This document shows positions 26,000-38,254 of a stretch of DNA of 64,000 bases, piece by piece. The notes beneath the pieces are model-generated. The model had not been told where the DNA came from. It saw only the letters and a list, made by a program, of their open reading frames with translations, and searched no databases. A program made the position numbers and the translations under genes. Origin of the DNA: Typhlomys cinereus (lineage: Eukaryota > Chordata > Mammalia > Rodentia > Platacanthomyidae); NCBI GenBank assembly GCA_023101885.1, contig JALPQD010000245.1, positions 2,763,462 through 2,827,461 on the forward strand, given 5' to 3'. Position 1 is the first letter of the stretch; each line of letters begins with the position of its first letter.

Positions 26000-26148
26000 T
26001 TTAAAAATTTAAATTTACTGCGCGTGTGTGAGGGGAGGTGTATGTATGTCGTAATGTGTGTGGAGGTCAGAAGACTTCTGGGGATAGAACTCAGGACGTC
26101 AAGCTTGGCCGCAAGCACCCTTACTTGCTGAACCATCTCTCTGGGCCC
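26000..26148 (-). repeat. Antisense SINE fragment, B2-type
   Basis: GGAGGTCAGAAGACTTCTGG, then GATAGAACTCAGGACGTCAA, then TTGCTGAACCATCTCTCTGG give the reverse-complement body-to-head order. Confidence 0.6.
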
Positions 26149-26309
26149 AGGCTACAGACATTAAACAAGAGTGTTAACTCCCTGTTAATTGAAGCTCTCC
26201 TGTCCTGGAGCAGGACTGAGGGGTGTCTAAGATTTGTTCCATTCAATTTCTTTGCCTGAACTGTGATGGTTCTTTGGGATGTGATTCTTGGTTTTCTCTG
26301 TGAGTGGCA

Positions 26310-26545
26310 GGTAGTGAATGCAAGTGTGTGTGTATGTGTATATGCATGTGCATGTGTGTGTGTGTGGCATTTGTGAGTGCATTCTGTGATTATGTCTATG
26401 TGCATGTGTATGCACATGCATGCATGCATGTGTGTTTATGAGTGCATGTTTGTGTATGTGCATATGTATGCACATGCATGCATGTGTGTGCAAGCGTGAG
26501 TGCATGAACGCGAGTGTGTAAGTATGAGTGTGTGTATGCATGCAT
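26310..26545. repeat. TG/CATG-rich array
   Basis: TGTGTG and GCATGCATG elements alternate; it merges into the adjoining antisense B4 tail. Confidence 0.9.
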
Positions 26546-26795
26546 GCCATGGTGAAGGTCAAAGGACCACCAAGGGGTCGGCTCCCTCATTCCGCCCTGT
26601 GATTCAGCGTCTCTTGTTTGGGCGTCCAGGTTGACCCACAAACTTCCCTTGAGTCTCCTGTCTCTGCCTCCTATCTTGCCTTGGTTACAGATGCCAGGCA
26701 ACACATCTGACTTTTTCAGGGTTTGGGGGATTGAACTCGGGTCATCAGGTTTATGTGGTAAGCCCTTGTACCCACCGCTCCTTCTCACTGGCCTT
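26546..26795 (-). repeat. B4 SINE, antisense
   Basis: CATGGTGAAGGTCAAAGGAC is followed by GTCTCCTGTCTCTGCCTCCT, TGAACTCGGGTCATCAGG and ACCCACCGCTCC, the B4 antisense order. Confidence 0.6.
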
Positions 26796-27039
26796 AGTTT
26801 TAGGTCTTTATTGGACAAGGACGACTTCACAATTAAAAATCTCACAATGGACCTTGTTTCTTTATATTAACTGATAGAAAATAAGCGGTCGCCCATCCCC
26901 CTTTCTTTTCCTTCTTCTCGTATAACCCGCAGTCACGCGGGAAGCCAGGCAAATGTTGCCCAGTTACTGAGGGCCGGCCATATGGCTGCGGGACTGAGCC
27001 AACTGTGACAATCTGGATGGGGAGAAACCTTCCTGGTTT

Positions 27040-27420
27040 TATTGCATTCGTTGCTTTTTCTGGGGGACATTAGAAATCAGCAGTGTCTTGAGCTAAAATT
27101 TTGCTTAGCTTCCATTTTATGTGGGATAGTTTTACAGATACAAGCAAAACCCAGAGATAAGATAGGCCAGTGCTCCGCATGTCTCTGCATGGGATTCTAA
27201 TGTGGAAAGAGAGATTGTTAGGATAATTAGGTCTCTTTAAAAAAGAGCCTCTTAGTTTACTGCTGTCAAAAGATATGCATCAAAATTAGAACCCCTTTTA
27301 ATGTCTCTGCATATGATTGTATTCGAATGTGTCGAAAGCGTTCACAGTAATTAAATATATCTGAGTAGGCAGATGTGTATGTGCCAACTCAAGCATATGT
27401 AATTGCAAGGCATTTCTTTT
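27040..27420. promoter_or_regulatory. Candidate conserved noncoding element in intron 5
   Basis: Repeat-free AT-rich sequence with GATAAGATAGG (GATA-type), TAATTAGG, GATATGCAT and CAGTAATTAAATATA (homeodomain and POU-type cores). The texture resembles deeply conserved enhancers. No alignment was possible. Confidence 0.3.
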
Positions 27421-28079
27421 GTTCTTGCTTAGTTGCGCGGGGGGGGGGAAGGGGGGATATGCCCTTGCCAGGTTGTTTCTGTGTTGCGAGGTCTTGGGTG
27501 GACGTGACTCGCTTCTCATACTCGACGTGAATCAGCAGCCCCACGTGCTTCCTCGTGTGTCCTGCACATTTGTCCAGCCCAGTCACACTCATTAAGAACA
27601 AGAAGGATTCACGGCATTTGATCATCCTGCTGAAGGGATCGTGGACTCACGTGACCAGGGATTCCCCACGTGAAGAATCCCTAAAACTGTGGTGTGAAGG
27701 GCCCAGGAAAGACAAACTCCTGCTGTCGCCGGAGCTGGCCAGCTCACGAGTGGCCTCTGCCAAGAAGTAGATAGGGGGACAGGGTCTGGGGACAGGGAGC
27801 TGCTCACAGGCTCTCCCGAGCAGACAGGTGAGTCCAGGGATACACCGAGAACTGAGATGTGGTGCTGGTTTCTGCTTTGCTTGGTGAATAAAAAGAAATC
27901 CTTCACTACTTGTCAGTGTTGACTCCCTGCTGAGAGTTTCCATAATTAATTTGGCCCTGGACATTTTGAATCTAGCTAACTTTGCTTAGCAAAATGTGAG
28001 CAAGAATCCTAATCACAGTCATTTGTGATTATGAATGGACTCAAGACCTCGGTTCTTTGTGAGGAGTGAAGAAACACAT

Positions 28080-28290
28080 GCACATATATATACACATACA
28101 TATATACACACATGCGCACATGCATGCACACATACATATACACACATACATACATATACATATATACATACATTCACATATGCACACCTATACACATGCA
28201 CACACATACATACACACATATACATATACACACATGCATGCACATATACAAACACACATATACATACACATTCATACACACACATGTCAT
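28080..28290. repeat. (CA/TA)n compound array
   Basis: CACATACATATA-type units with CATG interruptions. It ends about 190 bp before DOK5 exon 6. Confidence 0.92.
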
Positions 28291-28416
28291 CCTAGTGCTG
28301 GGGGGCAGGCAGGGCTACGAGGATTGCTGCGGGTTCTAGGTCAACCCGGGTCATCTGGAGAATTCCATACCAGCCAGGGCTCAGCGCAAGACCCTGTCGG
28401 TGAAACAGACGGGTAA

Positions 28417-28713
<297 letters not shown>

Positions 28714-29359
28714 TAGCACCCTGCGTCCCAGATTAAAATACCATCCTCAGGCACCCCCAGCGTGGCCAGCGGGTAACCCAAATCCATGCATTCCCTCTTC
28801 TATGTTCAATTATGGTGTATGGTCTCTTTTGAAAATTAAAATCCACATGGACATTATTAACATCTGTCACAACTGTGCAACTCAGCTCTTGTTGCATAGA
28901 TAGGCACGGGTATGTCCTAAGCTATTATTTCAAATGCTGACAGAGATTGGGGATACAAATAAGAGGGTTGAGGGAGCCCTGGCTGAGGCTCAGGTCTGTG
29001 TGTGATCGTGTGCAGTTGGTCATTGTTGGAAATGGGTTGCATTTCAACTAGCCTCACTTGGTGAACCTGGGAGGCTGCACGCAGCCACACATCTACCTAT
29101 ATGCAGGGATGCCGGGCATTAGAGCACATTGAAAAACGAGCTGTGGATACATTTCCACTGCATGATGTGCAGGACTCTGCTTTGTGTTCAGGATTTCGAT
29201 TCCTCAGTGTCTTATGAGGGACAGCCAATCCCAGAAACCTTTAATGGAGACACAGAAGCGGAACAATGCAAAGGGTCCATTCATGGTTGTGAACATCTGG
29301 AAGAAGGGAAAGCCCACCCAGGCATGCTCCTTTGTGTGGCAAGCATGGGAGCAGATTGG

Positions 29360-29560
29360 CTAATCTCTCAGTGACTGAAGCTCTTGCTGAAGGACCGGGG
29401 TTCAGATCCCAGATCCCACGGAAAACAGAAGTGCTGGGTGGGTGGGGTGGTCCACCTGTCATTCCAGCCTTAGAAGGAGGAGACTGGGAATCCCAGAGGA
29501 AGCCAAGATTTGCCCTATTAATGAACTCTGGGTTTGATTAGAGATCCTGTCTGAAATAAA
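29360..29560 (+). repeat. tRNA-headed SINE, diverged, sense
   Basis: GACCGGGGTTCAGATCCCAG is a good B box. It is followed by CCACCTGTCATTCCAGCCTT (a B1-like segment) and GATCCTGTCTGAAATAAACA, suggesting a worn B4-type element. Confidence 0.55.
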
Positions 29561-29679
29561 CAAGGTAGAAGAACAAGTGAGGGTTATACACACATTCACC
29601 CAATGGCATGTACTCAGGCATCTCCCCCCCCCACACACACATAGACACAAATTTTATTTTAAGTCAACAGGGAAGCACA

Positions 29680-30060
29680 TCATGGCAACAGACTTGGTTG
29701 CGATCCCCTCAGATGCTTTTAAGCCCCTGAACTTCTGCCAGATTACCTTATCTGCAAGGCTGTAATTGGCACAAATTAGTGCTGCTAGGGCGGGTTGTGT
29801 ACACGAGCTGGTCCATCTTGAACCCAACGTTAATTCCACTAAAATTAATCAAGAATGTGACTAATTCATTCAGATTGCCCCTTTGCAGATTTTGCTAGAA
29901 AATGATGTCGTTTGCCTTTAATTCGCTGCATGTGACGTGAGTTCCACGAAGCAAGTGTGATTTGAAAGCAATAGCATCCTGTTCTAGAAGAAATGAGTAG
30001 GCGTCCAAATGGAGACCCGGATAATGAGGAAATTAAGCTGGAGATGGAGGGAAATGGAAT
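29680..30060. promoter_or_regulatory. Candidate conserved noncoding element in intron 6
   Basis: Unique sequence with clustered homeodomain-like sites (GTAATTGG, AAATTAGTG, GTTAATTCC, AAATTAATC, ACTAATTC, TTTAATTCG) and a CRE-like GTGACGTGAG. It is clean of simple repeats, unlike its flanks. Confidence 0.35.
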
Positions 30061-30288
30061 GTCTCCGTGCTTTAACCAGAATCTGATTGGGGTGGGATGG
30101 GGGAGAAGAGAGATATTGCAGTAGAGTGGGACAGGTGGACCCTTCCGGGCAGCCCCCTCTTTGCTAGGTGTATGTTTCTGGTTCCTGTGGTTCAGAATGG
30201 ACCTGCAAGGATGGATGGCATGTTCGGGATCAGCAATGATGTCATATTCCTGCTGGCTCTGAGGAGGTGGGAATGTGCCCTGTGGCAG

Positions 30289-30385
30289 AGCAAGCGAGGG
30301 AGAGGGAGAGGGAGAGGAAGAGGGAGAGAAAGAAGGACAGGGAGAGGGAGAGGGAGAGGGAGAGGGAGAGGGAGAGGGAGAGGGA

Positions 30386-30440
<55 letters not shown>
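30289..30440. repeat. (GGGAGA)n and (GA)n purine array
   Basis: Repeated GGGAGA units pass into pure (AG)n at 30390-30440. All open frames across it are low complexity. Confidence 0.95.
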
Positions 30441-30442
<2 letters not shown>

Positions 30443-30599
30443 TGGAATATCGGTAGTGAGGTTGAAATCATTTTGGAAGCCTGGGGAGTGGAAGAGAGCC
30501 AGACAGGGACTGTGTGATGATAGTTGCAGAGAGAGATGTCATTGCCACACTGGTGGCTTTGAAGGTGGAAGACGAGCCGTGCTTATTCTGTGTTTGTGG

Positions 30600-30750
30600 C
30601 TTCTGGTAGCTGGAAGATGTAGAGACAGATTCCAAGACCCGAGTTCAGTCCTCAGAACCTAGGGGAGGGATAGAAATAATCCAGATGTGGTACATGCTTG
30701 TAATCACATTGCTAGGAAGCAGAGACAGGTAGATCCCTGGGGGGGGAGGA
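30600..30750 (+). repeat. B4-type SINE fragment, sense
   Basis: ACCCGAGTTCAGTCCTCAGA (B-box-like) is followed by GCTTGTAATCACATTGCTAG and GCAGAGACAGGTAGATCCCT, the B4 right part. Confidence 0.6.
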
Positions 30751-30849
30751 GTTGCCCCCACAAGCTGCCGTGTTTGTGTTCTTAGTTGGAGTTTTTGTTT
30801 GGAAAGTGGTGCAGCTTTAGGAGGAGGTTTGAGGCTCGCTGGAAGAAGG

Positions 30850-31050
30850 CATGTCACAGGGGGTGGGTCTGAAGAACAGGAAGCCTCTGCCCCCTGATAT
30901 CTACAGTGACCTGCAACCTCCCGCCTCTGCCTTTAGCCATGTCTACTGCTATGGGATTCCTACCATCATGCACTGTATCCCCTCTGGAGCCGGAAGTCAA
31001 AGAAATCTTCCTTTCTCCCTTAAGCTGTGTCTGAGAGTTGTCCTACAGTG
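30850..31050. repeat. Repeat end related to 180-365
   Basis: ACCATCATGCACTGTATCCC followed by CTCTGGAGCCGGAAGTC and CTCCCTTAAGCTG parallels the sequence near 290-362. This is a frequent rodent repeat end whose family I cannot name. Confidence 0.4.
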
Positions 31051-31299
31051 GGTAACTATAGAGTCAGCCTGCTGCACTTGGTCAATTAGTGACAGGCCAG
31101 TGAGGGACTCACTGGTTCCTGTGGTCCAAAAGAAAAGAGTCGAGAGGGGCCTGTGAACCCATGGTGACTTTCCACCTTGTAATTCCTCCCCCGACTTCCT
31201 GCTTTTCAAATGCAGTGTATGGCTGTCTGCTGCGAAGGGGATGTTGGCAGAAGGGTGGGCTGGAGGACTGCTGTGTGAGATGGGGAGCACCTTCTGGCT

Positions 31300-31375
31300 C
31301 GCCAGCAGCCAGCTGCTGCCCTGGGATAGGAGAGGGGGCCCGTGAGGCTGCAGCAGCCGCAGCAGCAGCCATCTT
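31300..31375. repeat. GCA/GCC-rich short triplet stretch
   Basis: CAGCAGCCAGCTGCTGCC and GCAGCAGCCGCAGCAGCAGC, an imperfect triplet cluster in unique sequence. Confidence 0.6.
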
Positions 31376-31519
31376 TGCACTTTGAGATCCCCATCTGTGA
31401 CAGGGTCTAATTTTGGAACAAGGGAGTGGCAGAGTGTGGGGTGTTCCCTACTCCAAGAGGAGGCCTGTCATTTTTAGAATTTCCCTCCAGGGGACAGCCC
31501 CAGGATGGAATGGCATGCT

Positions 31520-31523
<4 letters not shown>

Positions 31524-31556
<33 letters not shown>

Positions 31557-31567
31557 TATATATATAA
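31524..31567. repeat. (CA)n(TA)n microsatellite
   Basis: A (CA)n run to about 31550 passes through CGCACA into TATATATATA. Confidence 0.93.
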
Positions 31568-32424
31568 ACTCAACCTTCAGGTTGAGCTCTGTTGAAGGTG
31601 ACATTTGGATGCTGTGGGGACTTCTCCCTACCTTGAGACCTGAGCACACACAGGTTCCAATTGCTCTTTCTGTTTGCTTGTTTGATAAACTGATTATGGC
31701 CATGCTGGATTTCTCATGTAAAACCTCATCAGTTAAGAGAATTCAAGTGGCATTCTTCCTCATCCACAATTTCTTGAGACAATTAATTTATAGTAAATAT
31801 CATTGCAATATATTTGATGTATGTGACATATATATATCATGTATAACAGAGAGAGAAAGAGAGAGTCAAAGAGCTCATGCAGTCAGTTTGATTGGTACTT
31901 CACTGAGCTGGACCGTGCATGGTAGAGAGTTTCATATGCAGAAACTCTTTTCTCCCAGCTGTGCACCTACCACTGATCTCCCCCTTATCTTCCCTTCCCC
32001 CAAATTGTATTTTGCTTCTTCTATTTATAGACTCGGGTTAACTTTGCTAACTTTGACATGCTGCTTAAAGTGACAATCGGCTTTCTTCTCCTCTCCTAAA
32101 TTAGAATCTTTGTATATCCTGGCATGTTAATTATTCAGAAAGGTGTATGGAATACCTGTCTACTACTTGCAAAGTGGTGTGCTAAGACTTGTGACATTAC
32201 ATCATAAATTACAGGAAATCCTTTGGATGTGTAGCTGGCTGGGGGGGAGGCTCACCCACTAGGGAGGCACAGACTGAGAATAATGAGTTCGAGACCAGTT
32301 TGAGCAAATAAGTTTTGTACGTTTCAGGAGCTTAAAATTTAGATCAGAGCTCAGATTCAAAACCTAAAGCACTTAACAGCATTGACTTATATGAATTCAG
32401 CGAGTTGTGTTCTCTCAGTAGCAT

Positions 32425-32602
32425 GATGTGTTCTTTTAAAAAATATTTATTTGGTGAAGAGGGAGAAGCTCATTCTTGGAGTTCAGAGGACAGCTTTGGG
32501 AAACCAGCTCTCTCTGGTCACCACGTGGGTCCTGGGTATCCAACTCAGATCACCAGGTTTGTGCACAAGAGTCTTTACCTGCTGCGACATCTCGTTGGCC
32601 CT
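32425..32602 (-). repeat. B2/B3-like SINE, antisense
   Basis: GGAGTTCAGAGGACAGCTTT, then CACCACGTGGGTCCTGGGTA and AACTCAGATCACCAGGTTTG give a B2-type antisense body, with a head ending at CTCGTTGGCCC. Confidence 0.65.
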
Positions 32603-33799
32603 GATTTATTCTCATTTACCAAAATAAAACTCTTGCAACTCTGCTCAGCAATGGCACTTCTAGGAATTCCAAGACATGCTCGCTGCCAGGCCAATGAAGT
32701 GTCCACAGATGTTTACATCTGTGTGTGTGTGGCGGGGGAGGGGGATCCTTTGTTCTTAGATTCTTCTTTGCAGTAGACATTTGTGGATCTCTTTCAGTTT
32801 ATTCCTCAGTAGATGAGGCAATGGAGAAGATGAAATCCCCATATCCAAGCAGCCTATTTGTAACAGCAGCCATAACCAGGAAGAAATAGCTGCCCTCGCA
32901 AAGGAAGTGGGTTAGATCACAAGGTGGACCAGGCATGGTTATGGGGTACAACAGAAGACATGCAAAGTTGGGTATAGGAATGACTCCAGGAAACAGCATG
33001 TGTGAGTTGCAAATCGCACAGTAGCATCTGGGACGATGGCTCCGTGGACAGAGTGCTGGTTATACAGGTGTGGCGTCACTAGAAGCAAGATGCGTGGAAT
33101 GACCCTGGGCTCAACAGCAGGCATTTAAGGCAGGCCGATTTCTGCATTAGGATACAGGAAATGCAGATGAAACTCGGGGTGACTCTGACCTTGGCGTGTG
33201 AGGAAAGGATGCCTGGGGCTGGCCCCAGGAACATGTCTGTTTCTGCTCTCACAGATACGCAGTGGCTGCAGCTTCTGAGATGTAGACAGCTCTCCATTGA
33301 GCTGCAAGTGGCTGGTGCGTGACTTGTCCCCATGAAAAGAGACAGCGGCTTGGAGCTTTGCTTACAAACACAAACTAATATCCAAGCTTAAGGAGGTGGT
33401 TCTGTTTGAGTCATTGGTACATGGAGAGCCCAGAGGTGGGGGGTGATGGGGGAAGACACCTTCCTCATCTGAGGGTGTACCCCCAAGAGCAGATGCCTGG
33501 GGTGCACCCCATCAACAGAGCTTTGTTAACGATCATCTGTGGCCAAGTTCAAGGTCAGGGTGATGATGAGGATGTGGGGAGATGAAGGGAGCCAACTTCA
33601 TGTGCTTCCCATGCGTTGTCAGAGGTCAGCAAGAAGCGACTTGTTGGCAAACTTTCTCTGTGAGCAGACAAATGGCAAATATGGGCAGTGTTTGTGGGTG
33701 GAATATGATAACCATTGCTGCCCCCTTTCATTTCCTCCTTCCTTTCTTTTTTATATAAAAACCATTCTCCAAATTCTGGAGTTTGGCTCTAGTTCCCAA

Positions 33800-34930
33800 T
33801 TTCAACCTTGCTTCTGAGACATTGATTTATTTAGCCAGACGTTCCCACCACCCCAACCCACATGCATTCATCTCCCCTCCTCCCCTGCCAGATTTTACTA
33901 AAGGCAAGAACAACAGTCACCTCAAGGTGCCAATTTAGTCAACGGCCACTTAAAGTTTTTAGCTGGAGCCCGGGGGCATTAGAGGTATCACAGGCGACAT
34001 TCTAAAAGGGTTCCAGATTCAGATGGTCCCGGAAGGCAGATGCTTTGTCTTGTGTGGCTGTTAGCTGTGACCATTCCCTGGCCACCAGAATGCGAATGCA
34101 AAGGGTCTTCAGACTTGCAGACTAGGAGCACCGCCACCGGCCCTGAAGGCGTCTTTGTTCTCCTAAGAACAGTCTATGGCACCCGGAGAACCAGGAATTG
34201 GCTTTTTCATAGGTTTCTGTAGTTATGAGTTTATCCAAGCATTAAATGTGAGTTGCGCCAGCCCATGTAGCTATCAAGAGAGGTGAAATGTTCCACTTTA
34301 GCTCAGCCACAAGGAAACATTGATGAATGGCTCAAGGGGTCAGGACAAGACAGAGTCAGGATTGCAGAGACCATGGGGGAAGTTTGGAGAGCTTCTTATA
34401 GGGACTAATTTTTTGTTTGGTTCACCAGATTTTGACTCAGATATGTTTTCAATGTTCCAACTGGGAGAATCTATTTGAACTTCAAATTTCTGTCTTTTGA
34501 GAAATGGGAATTCCTGATCGATGCGGGGCCTGCTTAAATTAAGACATGCTAGCAAGTGCCATGTTGAAATGGTGAGTGATATTCATCATTCACAACTCTC
34601 ACCATTTCTCCTTATCTCAGAACCTGCCTGACTCATGGTAGCAGTCAAATTTGCATATTCTTATATAGGGGGATGACGCATACCTTTTTGGTCTTTTGTG
34701 GCTTTTTTTCCCCCCAAGATTATATTTCTTTCTCTGGTAGCAAAGGCTTGTGCTCATTGAGAACAGCGTTGGGATAAGTGTGCGTCTAAGTGCTTATGAT
34801 AGACAGTGGAAACAAACTTGTGGGGGACATGGAGGGATGTCTGATCATTGATGGAAATCATTCAGATGGTCTGTCTCAGAAACAAAAACCAGGCTTTTGT
34901 AGTTTTCAATGTATAAGGGAAGACTCTGAT
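33800..34930. other. Unassigned unique intronic sequence
   Basis: No simple repeats except a short T/C run at 34705-34717. Unique AT-rich parts (34200-34660) could contain regulatory DNA, but I see no decisive motif. Confidence 0.3.
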
Positions 34931-34942
34931 TGGCTTTTAGTT

Positions 34943-34944
34943 TG

Positions 34945-34990
<46 letters not shown>
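34943..34990. repeat. (TG)n microsatellite
   Basis: An almost pure TG run with one CG; it forms the tail of the adjoining antisense B4. Confidence 0.95.
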
Positions 34991-34991
<1 letters not shown>

Positions 34992-35315
34992 TATGCATCA
35001 TTGTGTGTCCTGTATATGTGTGAGTGAACATGTGCACACGTGCCACAGTGCACCTGAAGAGGTCAAAGGATCCTCAGGTGGCAGTCCTTGCCTTCCACCT
35101 TGTTCTGAGGCAAAGACCTCTTACTCTTCACCCGTGTGTGCCAGGCTAGCTCGCTGTAGGAGCCCCTGGAGATTCGCCTGTCTCTGCCTCCCATCTTGCC
35201 ATAGGCACCCTAGACTAACAGATGTGCACTACTACATCTGCCTTTATGTAGGTTTGGAAGATCCAAACTCGAGTCCTCGTGTTTGCATGCCAACCATCTT
35301 CCAGCCACTCTGATA
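34991..35315 (-). repeat. B4 SINE, antisense
   Basis: GAAGAGGTCAAAGGATCCTC is followed by GATTCGCCTGTCTCTGCCTC and AACTCGAGTCCTCGTGTTTG, the complete B4 antisense order. Confidence 0.65.
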
Positions 35316-35461
35316 AACTTTTATAGGCTCCATTACATGTGGTCAGAGTGAGAACTGTGGGAAATTTTCTTTTGTACATGGAGATGCTTTGGGGAGGGAA
35401 ATAGACTCTGTTAGGAATATGGTTAGCTAAGTCATTACTGAGCTCAAAGTTAAAATGTAGG

Positions 35462-35680
35462 GGGCTGGAGAAATGGCTCAGGGGTTAAGACTCTTGCAAG
35501 CAGAAGGTCCTGAGTTCAGATTCAAGGTCCCACATAAAAACACCAGGTGGAAATGGTGGTGGAAATGGCGGCAGTCTGCACCTCCAGCGCTGGTAGGCAG
35601 AGCCTGGGAAATCCCAGAGCGAACTAAGAAGGAGGTAGAAGCAATCCAGGATGATTCCTGAAGTCACCCTTGGTCCTCAC
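35462..35680 (+). repeat. Composite SINE, sense (copy 5)
   Basis: One of the best-preserved copies. Head GGGGCTGGAGAAATGGCTCA; body GGAAATGGCGGCAGTCTGCA, CTCCAGCGCTGGTAGGCAGA and GCCTGGGAAATCCCAGAGCG; end CAGGATGATTCCTGAAGTCA. No long tail is evident. Confidence 0.85.
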
Positions 35681-36109
35681 TGTCCATCAGTTCTCGGTGG
35701 GGACCCATGTTGCTTCCCAGGGGACACAGATTGCTTTGGATTGTCCACATTTGTGTTCCTGAACTCATGGACAGTGGGGAGATGTGTGGCCTCTTCTCAC
35801 ATCCCACAGTGCACAGGACAAAGAGTAATGAGGCCAGGCCCATAGCCCAGTGGTGCTAAAGCTGAGAAGTCAGAACCCACGGGTGACGGGTGAAGTTCTG
35901 CTCACAGGGGATCAGAACTCCACAGGACAGTGGGCTTGGAATTCAGTGTCACTCCTGAGTTCTGTACCTGACCCCTTTTTGCTTTATTTCTGCCATGTGT
36001 GAGTTATAATAACAGTGTTTTTGCATTGTTGTGCTTCACAGCTCTGGTACGTGTTAGGCCCTGGGAGGGGGTGTAGTAGGATTTCTCAGGCGTGAGCTCT
36101 TCAGCTGGT

Positions 36110-36500
36110 GTGAGATGAGCCGGAAACAGAGACTTCGGCCTGAAGCAGTGAAGCGTGTATTTGTTATGTGTCACTAGGACAATGTCTCTGAGCAAAGCCA
36201 CTTCAGGAAGGGTTGACTGGCTCACAGTCCAAGGACACAGGCCATCATGTGGCAGGAGTGTGAGGTGGTTGGTCCCAGGGCATCTGCAGTCAGGAAGCAG
36301 AGAGAGAAGGACGCTGGTGCTCAGCTAGCTTGCTTTCTTGTGTTCAGCCCATGGGCTGGTGCCGCCCACCTCAGTTAAACTAGTCCACAAGCTCCATTGT
36401 AGACATGCCCAAGACTTGTTCCCATGGAAGCTATAAATCCATCAGTTGACAAGATTAGATGCCAGAGCACAATCAGAAGCACAGCAAATTTGGTGGATGG
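36110..36500. repeat. Medium-reiterated repeat, divergent copy
   Basis: GACTGGCTCACAGTCCAAGG, GTGGTTGGTCCCAGGGCATC and AAGCAGAGAGAGAAGGACGC match the general order of a common rodent repeat also seen at 42700-42930. It lies about 100 bp before the better-preserved copy at 36604. Confidence 0.45.
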
Positions 36501-36603
36501 CACCTTGTGTTAGGGCGCTCTCGAGTCCCTGGGGAGTTTGTGTTTTATAGAGGAGCAGAGCAAGTGTGACTGAGAAGCGAAGCTTTGCCTTCTATGTGTG
36601 TGT

Positions 36604-37015
36604 TGCAGTTCGCCTGCATGGTTGCTGATAAATGACCATCAAACGGCATAAGGGAACAAGGGGTTTATTTTCTTACAATAGTCTGGTTACAGTTTGTCCA
36701 GCTTGACAGGAGAGCACGCACCAATACCAGGGCCAAGGGAACTGACCACACCATAATGGCTGAGAGATGGATGGTCCTTAATTGCCAGACCAGCATGTCT
36801 GGCCACGTGTACACAAGGATGCAGACTCTCTCAACCAGCTCTCTGTGTTTTATTCCAGGGCCTAGTCCCACCTACCATAGGCTGGGCTTTCCCCATCAGC
36901 TAGACAATCTCCTGTAGATTTACTCTGGGCTTAACTCAACCACTAATTCTCTGCAAATGTGCCCAGAGCTCAAACCCTCAACTGTCAAGGTGAACCTGTG
37001 CCAAACTATGACAGT
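36604..37015 (+). repeat. Medium-reiterated repeat, copy A
   Basis: Runs from GTTGCAGTTCGCCTGCATGG to a right end near CCAAACTATGACAG. It aligns over about 410 bp with 41728-42148 and more distantly with 43376-43787. The family is unresolved; strand is arbitrary. Confidence 0.85.
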
Positions 37016-37479
37016 GGACCATGGCATAGACTAGTTCTTACCAAGGACTTTGTACACGTGCACGGCTGTATCGGCTTTGCAAAGTAAAATAGAAAAGCAG
37101 ATACCAAACAGCATGGTAGACAATCTGCAAGGTACGTCACTACCCTGTGCTAAGGCCCACACCGAACACATGGCACGGACGGTGGGTCCCTTCTCTCTTT
37201 CTGCCATGAATGTGGCATCTCCGCCCAAGCACACCTGTTATAGAAAGGGTCCATCTGACTATGTGGGGCTTTTGCCCGATGCCCTAAACTTCTAAAGTCG
37301 AACTTTGAGACCCTGATCTTAAGCCTCTGCTGGGCAGGAACAAACACCTCCTCCCCTACTTGTGCCCTGTTTTGGCATAGGATGCAAAGGTTTGTGGACT
37401 GGACAACATGAGGGTGGAGCAAATGATATTAGAAGCACAGAAAGGAAGTGAGATGAAGCGAAGACCCGAGCTCGCTGCC

Positions 37480-37800
37480 CGCACAAGGCTCAGGTTCCTA
37501 GTTCATGGTTGGCAGAGACCATGCCTGGGTGGAGAGGGTTTGTCCTCACCAAGGAGGCTGCAGAGTCACCCGGAGTGAAGGGAGCAATGGTTCTGTTCCC
37601 TGCATGTGGCCCCGGCTTCAAATGGCTCCCAGTCACTAGATGCAAATCGTTTTCCTCCCTGTGAAAACACCCGTTGGAGCGCATCTGCTGCATAGCAAAG
37701 CGCTGCACTTGGAAATTTGGCACCAATGGCTGATTTCATGAACCTTTAGCTTGTCAGAGCTCCAAGCCACAACGGAGGCTTTGTCCTAACTGTGCTGCTT
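37480..37800. other. Unique intronic segment with possible regulatory texture
   Basis: CTAGATGCAAATCGTTTTCC contains an octamer-like ATGCAAAT near 37640. GGAAATTTGGCACCAATGGC follows. Repeat-free, otherwise unassigned. Confidence 0.25.
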
Positions 37801-37829
37801 GACTAATTTTTAACCTTAGTAGAAAACAA

Positions 37830-38182
37830 TCTTCCTCCCTCCTTTCCTTTTTCCCTCCTTCCTTCCCTTTTTTCCTCCTTCCTTCCCTTCTTTCTTTTTC
37901 CTTTCTTCTTTTCTTCTTCTTTTTTCTTTCTTTCCTTTCTTTCTTTTTTCTTTCTTTCTTTCTTTCTTCTTTCTTTACCTTCCCTCCCTCCCTCCTGCAT
38001 TCCTTCCTCCCCTCTCTCCCTTCCTTCCCTGCCTCCTTCCTTCCTTCTTCCCTTCCTCCCTTCTCTCCTCCCTTCCTCCCTTCTTTCCTTCCTTCCTCCC
38101 TTCTCTCCTTCCCTCCTTTCTTCCTCCCTTCTTCCCTTCTCTCCTTCCTTCCTCCCTTCTTCCCTTCTCTCCTTCCTTCCTG
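37830..38182. repeat. 350-bp (CCTT)n polypyrimidine tract
   Basis: The + strand is almost only C and T, with CCTTCCTT/TTTC/CTCC units. The complementary strand is polypurine, so its strand bias is opposite to 21505-21842 in the same gene. Confidence 0.95.
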
Positions 38183-38254
38183 TGTGCACACATGTTTGCA
38201 TACAAGTGGAGGCCAGACATCAGCATTGGTATTATTCCCAGGTGCCCCCCCTGT

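Noticed and set aside
29866..30517. Long frames through the GGGAGA array
   Set aside because: Compositional artefacts of simple repeats.
31426..32073. 215-codon open frame in intron 6
   Set aside because: Crosses a (CA)n(TA)n repeat, has no recognisable domain, no splice context and no similarity I know.
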